Shown in pieces: positions 1-7,971 of a DNA stretch of 64,000 nt; positions within the stretch are counted from its first letter, which is position 1; the number at the start of each line of letters is the position of its first letter. The stretch is from J029 sp964482495. Lineage in GTDB: Bacteria; Planctomycetota; UBA1135. Under the pieces are notes generated by a model that ran no database searches, had not been told where the DNA came from, and worked only from the letters and a program-made list of their open reading frames with translations. The stretch is taken from contig CAYZXS010000015.1 of the NCBI GenBank assembly GCA_964482495.1, positions 1 through 64,000 on the forward strand, read 5' to 3'. The translations under genes and the position numbers were made by a program.

Positions 1-85
1 CGGCCTCCCGAGCGAAGACCTCCCGAGCGACGGCCTCCCGAGCGAAGACCTCCCGAGCGACGGCCTCCCGAGCGAAGACCTCCCG
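1..85. repeat. 30-bp tandem repeat, about 2.8 copies
   Basis: A 30-base unit occurs at 1-30 and 31-60 and again for 25 bases at 61-85 before the sequence diverges. Each unit consists of two related 15-base halves, cggcctcccgagcga and agacctcccgagcga. The unit length is a multiple of three, so the array keeps frame in the overlapping partial gene and encodes a decapeptide repeat. The array is cut by the window edge, so the total copy number is unknown. It has no spacers and is not a CRISPR array. Confidence 0.95.
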
Positions 86-151
86 CCCCGCTACCGCCCG
101 CTCGTCTGCCTCGCGCCCGACCCCGCGGCCCGCTGCTCGGCCGGCCCCTAG
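2..151 (+). CDS. C-terminal fragment of an unknown repeat-containing protein
   Basis: Frame 2 is open from the window edge to a TAG at 149-151. The visible 49 residues begin with tandem copies of GLPSEDLPSD and end in a short Cys-containing tail (RYRPLVCLAPDPAAR...). The tag overlaps the mcsB stop in a shared CTAG (148-151), the same tail-to-tail arrangement seen at 2312-2315 and 12602-12605, which favours a real gene. Acidic Ser/Pro/Asp repeats are common in linkers and surface proteins, but no family can be named. The alternative is that the repeat is non-coding. Confidence 0.5.
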   Translation, partial: GLPSEDLPSDGLPSEDLPSDGLPSEDLPPRYRPLVCLAPDPAARCSAGP

Positions 152-1230
152 TCCGCGCCCTTCAAGCCGTGCGAATCCCGGAGGAGGCGGGCGCGGCTCG
201 CGTCCCGCTGGTCAGGGTCGAGGACGGCGCCGATCCTAGCCTGAAGGTGACCGGGCTGGATCTGGAAGGAGTCCGTGAGCAGCCGCTCCGGGTCCAGGTC
301 GATGCGGAGTTCCTCAGTTAACCCGCAAAGGACCGCCAATCGCAGGGTGCTCAAGGCTTCGAGGGCCTCCGCCGTCGAGAGCGCGTCAGCGCCGGTCAGC
401 TGTTCATAGGCGCGCTCGACGTCGGCGATCAAGGAGCGCCGATTGGCCTCCTCCCGGAGCAGGGCCTGGCGGACTTCCCGCTCGTAGCGGGTGACCTCGC
501 GGCCGAAGTCCTCGATGCCGTGCAGCTGCTGCGCGAGGTCGGAGCCCAGGGTGCGCTGGTTGCTGATCTGGTAGAGGTGCCCCAGCGCCCGGCTGCCCTC
601 GCCGTGGACGCCGCGCACCGCCAAGAAGGACTTCTGGGCGGTCTGGAGCATGCGCTGAAGCGGGATCCGCGCCCGGGACAGGGCCGGCAGGTGGAGCAGC
701 AGCGAGGCTCTCAGGCCGGTGCCGGTGTTGGTCGGGCAGGCGGTGAGCCAGCCGTAGCGGCCGCTCCGGGCGAGCTCGAAGCTGCGCGCCAGGCGCTTGG
801 CGAGCGGCTGGGCGCAACGCAGAGCGACCTGGAGGTTCAAGCCGGCGGCGAAGGCCTGGATCCGGAAGTGGTCCTCCTCGTTCACGAGCAGTCCGACGCT
901 CTCTTCGCCGTTGAAGAGCACCAGGGTCGGACGCGGGGCGTCGAGCAGGTCGCGAGTGGCGAGGCTGCGCTCGACCAGGAGGTCGGCGTCGGGTCCCTCG
1001 AGGCCGCTCGGTTCGAGCACGAAGCCCCCCTCGAAGGCCGGGGCCAGCTGCGCGCGCGCCTGCTGGCAGACCTCGCGGGCCTCCTCGATGTCGAGCAGCG
1101 AGGGAAAGCGCCGCGACGTCAGGTTCCGAGCCAAGCGAACGCGGCTGGCGACCACCACATCGGCCTCCGGGCCGCCGGGCATCAGCCAGGCGGGGAGTTG
1201 GTCCAGCAGGGGCTCGAGGCGAGGGTCCAT
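148..1230 (-). CDS. mcsB: protein arginine kinase McsB
   Basis: At 360 residues this is normal length for McsB, the ATP:guanido phosphotransferase-family enzyme that phosphorylates arginines on proteins and, in Bacillus, marks them for ClpCP degradation. Visible motifs are ASRVRLARNL near residue 28, the McsB-type NEEDHFRIQ at 117-125, and the catalytic loop CPTNTGTGLRAS at 165-176. Near the C-terminus RDASRA (342-347) fits the RDxxRA phosphoarginine-sensing motif of Bacillus McsB, so allosteric control may be conserved. The usual partners ctsR, mcsA and clpC are not adjacent; the neighbour is a divergent K+ channel gene. A TACAAT box lies 11 bases before the ATG. Confidence 0.95.
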   Translation of the reverse strand: MDPRLEPLLDQLPAWLMPGGPEADVVVASRVRLARNLTSRRFPSLLDIEEAREVCQQARAQLAPAFEGGFVLEPSGLEGPDADLLVERSLATRDLLDAPRPTLVLFNGEESVGLLVNEEDHFRIQAFAAGLNLQVALRCAQPLAKRLARSFELARSGRYGWLTACPTNTGTGLRASLLLHLPALSRARIPLQRMLQTAQKSFLAVRGVHGEGSRALGHLYQISNQRTLGSDLAQQLHGIEDFGREVTRYEREVRQALLREEANRRSLIADVERAYEQLTGADALSTAEALEALSTLRLAVLCGLTEELRIDLDPERLLTDSFQIQPGHLQARIGAVLDPDQRDASRARLLRDSHGLKGAD

Positions 1231-1241
1231 GAGGCGCTCAG

Positions 1242-1247
1242 ATTGTA
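1242..1247 (-). promoter_or_regulatory. candidate -10 box of mcsB (TACAAT)
   Basis: TACAAT on the minus strand lies 11 bases upstream of the mcsB ATG. No Shine-Dalgarno sequence is visible, so the transcript would start within a few bases of the start codon. It is one of a recurrent series of such boxes in this window. Confidence 0.55.
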
Positions 1248-1259
1248 GGGCGGTGCCGC

Positions 1260-1265
1260 TAGAAT
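1260..1265 (+). promoter_or_regulatory. candidate -10 box of the K+ channel gene (TAGAAT)
   Basis: TAGAAT lies 9 bases before the GTG start at 1275. It is arranged divergently from the mcsB box within a 44-base gap. No convincing -35 or ribosome-binding site is seen. Confidence 0.55.
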
Positions 1266-1274
1266 CCGCGACGC

Positions 1275-2315
1275 GTGAAGAAAAGCCACTTCGAACACCA
1301 GGTCTCGGCCCGCGACCTGCGCCTCCTCAGTGTCTGGGTCGGCCTGGTCCTGGCCGGTGGCACCCTCGGCTACATGTTGATCGAGGGCATGGGCGCCTTC
1401 GAGGCCCTCTACATGACCGTGATCACGGTCAGCACCGTCGGTTACGAGGAGATCGGCCAGCTCAGCACTGTTGGCCGGGTCTTCACGCTGCTGGTCATCA
1501 CCGCCGGGGTGACGACCTTCTTCTTCGCCGGAGGCCTGCTGGCGCGGGCCGTGCTCTCCGGCCTGCCCCGCCGCAACCAGAGACGAATGGAACGGAACAT
1601 CGACAAGCTCCACGACCACGTGATCCTCTGCGGCTACGGCCGCCTCGGCCAAGTCGTGCGCGAGGAGTTGGAGGCGGCGGGCCGCCCCTTCGTGGTGATC
1701 GAGCGCGAGGAGGAGTTGGTCGAGGAGCTCCGGAACTCTCGGGTGCACTGCCTGCACGGCGACGCCACCGACGAGGAGCTCCTGCTCCAGGCGGGCCTCG
1801 ACCGCGCCTCCGGCGTCATCGCCACGGTGGGCACCGACGCCGACAACGTCTTCATCACCCTCACCGCCCGGCAGCGCAACCCGGAGTGCCGGATCGTGGC
1901 CCGGGCCGAGGACCCGCGCAGCGAGCGCCAGCTGCTCAGGGTCGGCGCCAATCGGGTGGTCCCCCCCTACCAGCTCGGCGGCCTGCGGCTGGCGCAGGCC
2001 TTCCTCCGGCCCTCTGCCGTCGACCTCGCCGACCTGGCCCTGGGGGAGCGCAACCACGAGGTGATCTTCGAGGAGATCCCGCTGCCGGCGAACCTGCCTG
2101 CGGACCAGCGGACCCTGGCCGAGATGCGGCTCGGCAGCCGCTTCAGCCTGATCGCGGTGGCGGTCCACCGCAGCGACGGCTCTCGCTCCTTCAACCCGCG
2201 CGCCGACAGCCCGCTCTGCCCCGAGGACTCGCTGCTGGTGCTCGGCGAGCGGGAGGACATCGACGCCTTCCAGCGCCACCTGAGCCAGAACGGAGCGGCG
2301 AGCGCTGGCGCCTAG
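1275..2315 (+). CDS. potassium channel with RCK (TrkA-N/TrkA-C) domains
   Basis: This 346-residue membrane protein has two transmembrane segments (about 15-36 and 68-92) flanking a pore loop with the selectivity filter STVGY at 53-57. A cytoplasmic RCK domain begins near 114 with the Rossmann motif ILCGYGRLG, and a TrkA-C-like domain fills roughly 240-335. The layout matches MthK/Kch-like ligand-gated K+ channels, whose RCK domain senses nucleotide, Ca2+ or other ligands. The start is a GTG at 1275 with no Shine-Dalgarno sequence. The stop overlaps that of the convergent arginase gene by 4 bases (CTAG). The ligand is not predictable from sequence. Confidence 0.93.
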   Translation: MKKSHFEHQVSARDLRLLSVWVGLVLAGGTLGYMLIEGMGAFEALYMTVITVSTVGYEEIGQLSTVGRVFTLLVITAGVTTFFFAGGLLARAVLSGLPRRNQRRMERNIDKLHDHVILCGYGRLGQVVREELEAAGRPFVVIEREEELVEELRNSRVHCLHGDATDEELLLQAGLDRASGVIATVGTDADNVFITLTARQRNPECRIVARAEDPRSERQLLRVGANRVVPPYQLGGLRLAQAFLRPSAVDLADLALGERNHEVIFEEIPLPANLPADQRTLAEMRLGSRFSLIAVAVHRSDGSRSFNPRADSPLCPEDSLLVLGEREDIDAFQRHLSQNGAASAGA

Positions 2316-3226
2316 AGGATCGACAGGCCGAAGGCGCTGCAGATCAGCTGCTTCATGGTCTCGGCGCTGCGGTTGCGGTCGTCCAGCACCGGGTTCAGCT
2401 CGACCACCTCGAGCGAGCGCAGCTTGCCCGAGTCGGCGATGCACTCCATCAGCAGGTGCGCCTCGCGGTAGTCGACGCCGCCGGGCACCGGCGTGCCGAC
2501 CCCGGGGGCGACGTCGGGGTCGAGGCCGTCGACGTCGAAGCTGAGGTGGAAGCCGGCGGTGCCCTCGGTGACGAATCCGATGGCCTCGTTGACGACCGCG
2601 CCGATGCCGCGCTCGTCGATCTCGCGCATGGTGTAGGCGTGCACCCCGGAGTCGCGGATGATCTTGCGCTCTCCGCCGTCGATGTCGCGGAGCCCGACCA
2701 GGGCCACGTGCTCCGGCTTGACCTTGGGCGCGAAGCCGCCGATGCCGGCCAGCTCCGGGTCGCCCATGCCCAGCAGGTGGGCCAGCGGCATGCCGTGGAT
2801 GTTGCCGGAGGGGCTCGACTGGGGCGTGTTCATGTCGCCGTGTGCGTCGAACCAGATCATGCCGAAGTCCTCCTGGCGGGCGCGGAAGTGCGCCGAGACA
2901 CCGGCCACGGTGCCCATGGCGATCGAGTGGTCACCGCCGTAGACCAGCGGCGTCGAGCCCTCGTCCAAGATCTGCTGAGTACGCGAGGCCAGGCGCTCGC
3001 AGACGTGCAGGATCTCGCGGTGGAAGCGACGCTCCAGGTCCATGGGCGTCCGCGTCTCCATGGCCGGGACCATGATGTCCTGCTCGCGCTCGACCGTGTA
3101 GCCGAGCCGGCGCAGCTCCTTGGAGACCCCGGCGATGCGCAGCGCGCTCGGCCCCATGTCAGTGCCGCGGTGGCTGGCGCCGAGGTCCATCGGCACGCCC
3201 AGGATCCGGATCTGCTTGCTGGTCAT
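2312..3226 (-). CDS. rocF: arginase
   Basis: Cytosolic Mn2+-dependent hydrolase converting arginine to ornithine and urea. At 304 residues it is the usual length. Metal-binding motifs are GGDHS (His100), DAHGD (Asp127, His129, Asp131) and DVDGLDP (Asp231, Asp233). The arginase-type substrate signature SSPSGNIHG follows at 137-145, which favours arginase over agmatinase. It is last in a four-gene minus-strand group with an aminotransferase, a threonine aldolase and a phosphomannomutase, 10 bases after the latter. The group is only loosely linked by amino-acid metabolism. Confidence 0.93.
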   Translation of the reverse strand: MTSKQIRILGVPMDLGASHRGTDMGPSALRIAGVSKELRRLGYTVEREQDIMVPAMETRTPMDLERRFHREILHVCERLASRTQQILDEGSTPLVYGGDHSIAMGTVAGVSAHFRARQEDFGMIWFDAHGDMNTPQSSPSGNIHGMPLAHLLGMGDPELAGIGGFAPKVKPEHVALVGLRDIDGGERKIIRDSGVHAYTMREIDERGIGAVVNEAIGFVTEGTAGFHLSFDVDGLDPDVAPGVGTPVPGGVDYREAHLLMECIADSGKLRSLEVVELNPVLDDRNRSAETMKQLICSAFGLSIL

Positions 3227-3236
3227 TCCCGGGCGC

Positions 3237-4592
3237 CTACTCCGGTTCGACGCCCAGGACCTCGAAGACCTCCTTGGTGCGGGCCTCCATGACCTCGCGC
3301 CGGTCGGACTCCAGGTTCATGCGCAGCAGCGGCTCGGTGTTCGAGGCGCGCAGGTTGACCCACCACCAGCCCTCGCTGCCAGGCTCGCCGAAGGCGATCG
3401 TGATGCCGTCGAGCTCGTCCTGCTGGCCGTCGCCGAAGTGGCTCTTGAGCTTGGCGATGGCCGCCGCCTTGTCCGCGACCTGGAAGTTGACCTCCCCGGT
3501 CGAGTGGTAGGGCATCAACTCGTCGAGCATGGCGCTGAAGGGCTTGTCGCTGCGAGACAGCAGGTTCATCACCGACAGCAGGATGATCTCCGAGTTGTCG
3601 GCGAACCAGTTATCGCGGAAGTAGTAGTGACCGCTCAGCTCGCCGCCGAAGGGGGCGTTGTGCTCGCGCATGCGCGCCTTGAGGAAGCTGTGGCCGACCC
3701 GCTCCTTGACCGGCTTGCCCTGGCCGGCCACCACGGTCTGGGGCAGGATCCAGGAGCTGCGCAGGTCGTAGACGATCGCCGCGCCCGGCTCGCGGCGCAG
3801 CACGTCGCGAGCCACCAAGGCGGTGATGATGTCGTTGCCGATGGCGCGCCCCTTCTCGTCGACGAAGCAGCAGCGGTCGGCGTCGCCGTCGAAGGCGGCG
3901 CCCAGCTCAGCGCCGGACTCCCCCACGAGAGCGATCAGGTCCGCCAGGTTCTCCTTCTTGAGCGGATTGGCCTCGTGGTTCGGGAAGCTACCGTCGAGTT
4001 CGAAGTAGAGTCCGTGGTGCTCGACCTCGGACAGGCGAGCCAGCACGCCGGGGAAGGTGTGGGCGGCCATGCCGTTGGCGGCGTCGCTGGCCAGCTTCAT
4101 CGGCCGCGCCAGGTCGGCCCACTGCAGGACGTGGTCCAGGTAGGCGGCCATGACGTCGACCTGCTCGATGCCGCCCCTCTCGGCCTTCGGCGCCGGCTGC
4201 TCGGCGGCGGTGGCCATGCGCTCGAGGTCGAGGATGCCGTCGTCGGCGCTGATCGGCTTGGCCTGCTCGCGGCACAGCTTGAAGCCGATGTACTGCGAGG
4301 CGTTGTGGCTGGCGGTGACGTTGACCCCGCCGGCGGCGCCGAGGTGACCGATGGCGAAGTAGAGCTGCGGGGTCGAGGTCAGGCCGGCGTCGATGACGTC
4401 GACGCCGCCGTCGCGCACGCCGTCGATGAAGGCGCCCTGGATCTCGGGCGCCATGGTGCGCATGTCGCGGCCGACCACCACCGGGCCCTCGCCGAGGAAG
4501 TCGGCGTAGGCGCGGCCGATGCGGCGCGCGAGGTCGGCGTCGATCTGGTCAGGGTAGGTGCCGCGGATGTCGTAGGCCTTGAAGACGGACAT
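3237..4592 (-). CDS. manB: phosphomannomutase/phosphoglucomutase
   Basis: A 451-residue alpha-D-phosphohexomutase that interconverts hexose 1- and 6-phosphates for nucleotide-sugar and exopolysaccharide synthesis. It opens with FKAYDIRGTYP, has the phosphoserine loop TASHN (Ser95), the Mg2+ loop DGDADR (235-240) and the sugar-binding motif GELSGHYYF, in the canonical order. The C-terminal phosphate-binding region has RASNTEPLLR. These fit the bifunctional PMM/PGM subgroup rather than phosphoglucosamine mutase. It sits between ltaE (4-base gap) and rocF. Confidence 0.92.
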   Translation of the reverse strand: MSVFKAYDIRGTYPDQIDADLARRIGRAYADFLGEGPVVVGRDMRTMAPEIQGAFIDGVRDGGVDVIDAGLTSTPQLYFAIGHLGAAGGVNVTASHNASQYIGFKLCREQAKPISADDGILDLERMATAAEQPAPKAERGGIEQVDVMAAYLDHVLQWADLARPMKLASDAANGMAAHTFPGVLARLSEVEHHGLYFELDGSFPNHEANPLKKENLADLIALVGESGAELGAAFDGDADRCCFVDEKGRAIGNDIITALVARDVLRREPGAAIVYDLRSSWILPQTVVAGQGKPVKERVGHSFLKARMREHNAPFGGELSGHYYFRDNWFADNSEIILLSVMNLLSRSDKPFSAMLDELMPYHSTGEVNFQVADKAAAIAKLKSHFGDGQQDELDGITIAFGEPGSEGWWWVNLRASNTEPLLRMNLESDRREVMEARTKEVFEVLGVEPE

Positions 4593-4596
4593 GGGT

Positions 4597-5649
4597 TCAG
4601 TCGCGAGGAGTGGCAGTGACGATCTCTTGGAGGGCCTGAGCGGCGTGGTCGACGTCGGGGTCGCTGACCAGCCGGTGGGTGACGAAGCGCAGCATGCGGT
4701 CGGCCACGGCCAGGGCCAGGACGCCGTGGTCGGTGAGGGCGGCCTCGACCATGGGCGCGTCCAGGCCGGGGTGGGTGATCTCGACGAAGAGGATGTTGGT
4801 GTCGATGTTGGGCTGGGCGATCTGGAGCCCGGGCAGGCCGAGGATGGCGCCGCCGAGCTTGCGGCAGCGGGCGTTGTCGTCGCTCAGCAGCGGCAGCACC
4901 TCGTCCAGGGCGGTGAGCCCGCAGGCGGCCAGATAGCCGGCCTGCCGCATCCCGCCGCCCAGCCACTTGCGCACCCGCTTGGCGCGCTCGATGAAGGCGC
5001 CGCTGCCGATCAGGAGGCTGCCCACCGGGCAGGAGAGCCCCTTGCACAGCGACACCGACAGCGAGTCGCACATGGCGCCGTAGTCGGCCGGGGTGATCCC
5101 GGTCTCGGCCAGGGCGTTGAAGATCCGGGCGCCGTCCATGTGCACCGGGATGCCGAGCTGGACGCTCAGGGCCCGGAGCGACTCCAGGTAGCTCATGGGC
5201 AGAATCGAGCCGCCCGAGAACAGGTGGGTCTGCTCGATGCAGACCAGCGCCGTCCGCGGCATATGGACCGAGGGCGGCCGCACCGCCGCCCGGACCTCGT
5301 CCACCGGCAACATCCCGGCCTCGCCAGCGATGGTCCGGACGTGAGCCCCGCCGACCCGCGCCAGCCCGCCGCCCTCGTACATGAAGATGTGGGCGTCGGA
5401 CTCGACGACAACCTCCTCGCCCGGCTCGATGTGCGCGGCCACGGCGCACTGGTTCGACATCGTGCCGGAGGGGGTGAAGATGGACGCCTCGTGGCCGAAC
5501 AGCGCCGCGAAGCGCCGCTCCAGCTCTTGGACCGTCGGGTCGTCGCCGAGCACGGCGTCCCCGACCTGGGCGGAGGCCATGGCCTCCATCATGCTGGGGG
5601 TCGGCGTAGTGACCGTGTCCGAGCGGAAGTCGGCGTAGCGCTGGCCCAT
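4597..5649 (-). CDS. ltaE: low-specificity L-threonine aldolase
   Basis: A PLP-dependent fold-type I enzyme cleaving L-threonine or allo-threonine to glycine and acetaldehyde. At 350 residues it has the typical length. The N-terminal FRSDTVT is the family signature. Further motifs are SGTMSNQ (61-67), HMDGARIFNA around 170 and the PLP lysine in SLCKGLSCPVG (Lys203). Its ATG shares one base with the stop of the upstream aminotransferase (TGATG), implying translational coupling. Confidence 0.93.
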   Translation of the reverse strand: MGQRYADFRSDTVTTPTPSMMEAMASAQVGDAVLGDDPTVQELERRFAALFGHEASIFTPSGTMSNQCAVAAHIEPGEEVVVESDAHIFMYEGGGLARVGGAHVRTIAGEAGMLPVDEVRAAVRPPSVHMPRTALVCIEQTHLFSGGSILPMSYLESLRALSVQLGIPVHMDGARIFNALAETGITPADYGAMCDSLSVSLCKGLSCPVGSLLIGSGAFIERAKRVRKWLGGGMRQAGYLAACGLTALDEVLPLLSDDNARCRKLGGAILGLPGLQIAQPNIDTNILFVEITHPGLDAPMVEAALTDHGVLALAVADRMLRFVTHRLVSDPDVDHAAQALQEIVTATPRD

Positions 5650-6839
5650 CAGAGGGACTCGACCAGGCCGCGCACCCGCCGCACCCCTTCCTCGATGGTC
5701 TCGATCGAGGCCGCGTAGGAGAAGCGCAGGTAACCCTCGCCTTCGGCGCCGAAGGCGGTGCCGGCGAGGCAGGCCACGCCGGCCTCGTTCAGGATCCGCT
5801 TCTGCAGCTCATCGCTGCTCACGCCGGTGTCACGGATGTTCGGGAACACGTAGAAGGCGCCCTTGGGCAGGTGGCAGGAGAAGCCAGGCACCTCGTTCAG
5901 CAGCTTCACGATGTGCTTGCGACGCTCGTCGAAGGTGGCGCGCATGGTGTCCACCGCCGACTGGTCGCCGGTGATCGCCTCCAGACCGGCGCGCTGCGTG
6001 AAGGCCGCCGTGCACGAGTTCGAGTTCACCATCAGCTTGGTCACCATCGCCGCGAGCTCCGGCTGCATGACCCCGTAGCCGAGGCGCCAGCCGGTCATGG
6101 CGTAGGTCTTGCTGAAGCCGTCCAGCAGGATGATGCGGTCGCGCACCGAGGGGTCGCTGAGCGGGCTGACGTGCTCCTCACCGTCGTAGAGCAAGCGGCT
6201 GTAGATCTCGTCGCTGAGGATCCAGACGTCCGGGCGGTCGCGCAGGGCGGCGACGACCTCCTCGAGCTGGGCGCGGCCGGTGACGCCGCCGGTCGGGTTC
6301 GCCGGCGAGTTCAAGATCACCATCTTGGTGTTCGGCGTCAGCCGCGAGATCACGTCCTGCGGGTCGAGGGCGAAGCCGTTGACCTCGCGCAGCGGGCAGG
6401 CAACGGCCTTGGCGCCCGAGAACTCGATCATCGACTCGTAGATCGGGAAGCCCGGGTTCGGGTAGATGACCTCGTCGCCCTTCTCGACCAGCGCCAGCAG
6501 GGCGTAGAACATGATCGGCTTGCCGCCCGGGACGACACAGACCTCGTCGGCGCCGATGGTGACGCCGCGGCTGCGGCCGACGACGTCGGCGATGGCCTCG
6601 CGGAAGTCCGGCTGGCCGGCCGCGGGCCCGTAGTGGGTCCAGCCCTCTTGCAGCGCCTTCACGCCCGCCTCGACGACGTTGGCGGGCGTCTCGAAGTCCG
6701 GCTCGCCGATCTCCAGGTGGACGATGCTGCGCCCCTGGGCCTCTAGCGCCTTGGCCCGAGCGAGGACTTCGAAAGCGGTCTCGGTGCCCAAGCGGGACAT
6801 CCTCGAGGCCAATTTCAGCGGGGGGACGGTCTGGGTCAT
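5649..6839 (-). CDS. class I/II pyridoxal-phosphate aminotransferase (aspartate aminotransferase-like)
   Basis: A 396-residue fold-type I aminotransferase. Motifs include EIGEPDF near 43, the binding motif NSPANPTGG at 177-185, SDEIYSRLLYDG at 209-220 and the PLP lysine in SKTYAMTGWRLGYG (Lys244). It resembles the Ib subgroup (AspB/aspartate or prephenate aminotransferase), but substrate cannot be fixed from sequence. It is the first gene of the aminotransferase-ltaE-manB-rocF unit, and a TAGAAT box lies 9 bases before its ATG. Confidence 0.88.
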   Translation of the reverse strand: MTQTVPPLKLASRMSRLGTETAFEVLARAKALEAQGRSIVHLEIGEPDFETPANVVEAGVKALQEGWTHYGPAAGQPDFREAIADVVGRSRGVTIGADEVCVVPGGKPIMFYALLALVEKGDEVIYPNPGFPIYESMIEFSGAKAVACPLREVNGFALDPQDVISRLTPNTKMVILNSPANPTGGVTGRAQLEEVVAALRDRPDVWILSDEIYSRLLYDGEEHVSPLSDPSVRDRIILLDGFSKTYAMTGWRLGYGVMQPELAAMVTKLMVNSNSCTAAFTQRAGLEAITGDQSAVDTMRATFDERRKHIVKLLNEVPGFSCHLPKGAFYVFPNIRDTGVSSDELQKRILNEAGVACLAGTAFGAEGEGYLRFSYAASIETIEEGVRRVRGLVESL

Positions 6840-6848
6840 GAGGGCGGC

Positions 6849-6854
6849 ATTCTA
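6849..6854 (-). promoter_or_regulatory. candidate -10 box of the aminotransferase operon (TAGAAT)
   Basis: TAGAAT on the minus strand, 9 bases before the ATG at 6839. The gap has no Shine-Dalgarno motif. The same hexamer precedes the genes at 1275, 44342 and 56578. Confidence 0.55.
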
Positions 6855-6932
6855 CGTCCGCGCAGGCTCCCGTTTCCTAGCAGTAACCGGTGGCGGCGCT
6901 GGCCCCCGGATCGGGCCCGGCACGGGCCTTGC

Positions 6933-6938
6933 TAATCT
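6933..6938 (+). promoter_or_regulatory. candidate -10 box of the iron transporter operon (TAATCT)
   Basis: TAATCT ends 7 bases before the ATG at 6946. With usual -10 to +1 spacing, transcription would start at or next to the A of the ATG, giving a leaderless message. Confidence 0.5.
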
Positions 6939-6945
6939 TCGCCCG

Positions 6946-7971
6946 ATGCGATCCGCCCTCGCCCCCGCGCTGCTGCTGGCAGCCCTCCTCCCGCTCTCCT
7001 GCACGGCCTCGGACGACCCCGACCTGGTGGTCTACTGCTCCCTGGACCAGGTCCACTCCGAGCGAATCCTGGAGCTCTTCGAGCAGCGCACCGGCCTGGT
7101 CGTCCAGCCCCAGTTCGACGTCGAGCGCAATAAGACCGTCGGCATGGTCAACAAGATCATCCTGGAGAAGGACCGGCCGCGAGCGGACGTCTACTGGAAC
7201 AACGAGATCGCCCACACCATCCGGCTCAAGAACGCCGGTCTGACCCAGCCCTACGCCAGCCCAGAGGCGGCGGGGATCCCGGCCAACTTCAAGGACGCCG
7301 AGGGCCACTGGACCGGCTTCGCCGCCCGCGCCCGGGTGATCATGTACCTGCCCGAGCTGACCGACGGCGCCGGCGGCCCGCCGACCCGGATCGAGGACCT
7401 GCTGCTGCCCGAGCTGGCTGCCAACGGCGGCATGGCGGCGCCGCTCACCGGCACCACCCTGACCCACTTCTCGGTCCTCAGCCAGCAGCAGGGTTCAGAG
7501 GCGGTCCTGGACTGGCTGGCGCGGGCCAAGGAGAGCGGCCTGCACGTCGGCAAGGGCAACGCCGACGTCATGCGTCGCGTGTCCCAGGACCGCGACTTCG
7601 GCTGGTGCATGACCGACACCGACGACGCCGCCGCCGCCCGCCGCAACGGCCACCCCGTCGAGGTGCTCTATCCCGACCAGGAGGAGGGCGGCAAGGGGAC
7701 CCTTCTGATCCCGAACACGGTCTGCATGATCCAGGGCGCGCGCCACCCGGACGCCGCCAAGCGCTTCATCGACTTCGTGCTCTCGGCCGAGGTCGAGGAG
7801 TTGCTGGCGAACGCCGACTCGGAGCAGATCCCGCTGCGGCCGGGCGTGCCGGCCCCGGATCACGTCAAGATGCCGGGCCGCGACTTCCGCGCCATGGAGG
7901 TCGACTGGGAGGCGGCGGCGATCGAGTTGCAGGCGCGCCAGACAGACTTCCAGGAGCTCTTCACCGAGTGA
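6946..7971 (+). CDS. Fe(III)-type ABC transporter substrate-binding lipoprotein (FbpA/FutA-like)
   Basis: A 341-residue lipoprotein. The chosen ATG gives a signal peptide ending in a lipobox, LLPLSC, with the lipidated Cys at residue 19. The mature part starts DLVVYCSLDQVHSERI, the beginning typical of FbpA/FutA-family binding proteins, and continues with ADVYWNNEI and a C-terminal AKRFIDFVLS stretch usual for this group. It should capture ferric iron, possibly with an anion, in the periplasm and hand it to the permease. Its stop overlaps the permease GTG by 4 bases. The protein family also binds other small ligands, so iron is likely but not proven. Confidence 0.85.
   Translation: MRSALAPALLLAALLPLSCTASDDPDLVVYCSLDQVHSERILELFEQRTGLVVQPQFDVERNKTVGMVNKIILEKDRPRADVYWNNEIAHTIRLKNAGLTQPYASPEAAGIPANFKDAEGHWTGFAARARVIMYLPELTDGAGGPPTRIEDLLLPELAANGGMAAPLTGTTLTHFSVLSQQQGSEAVLDWLARAKESGLHVGKGNADVMRRVSQDRDFGWCMTDTDDAAAARRNGHPVEVLYPDQEEGGKGTLLIPNTVCMIQGARHPDAAKRFIDFVLSAEVEELLANADSEQIPLRPGVPAPDHVKMPGRDFRAMEVDWEAAAIELQARQTDFQELFTE

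Noticed and set aside
1..85. CRISPR-like repeats
   Set aside because: The units are contiguous with no spacers and are best explained as a coding tandem repeat.
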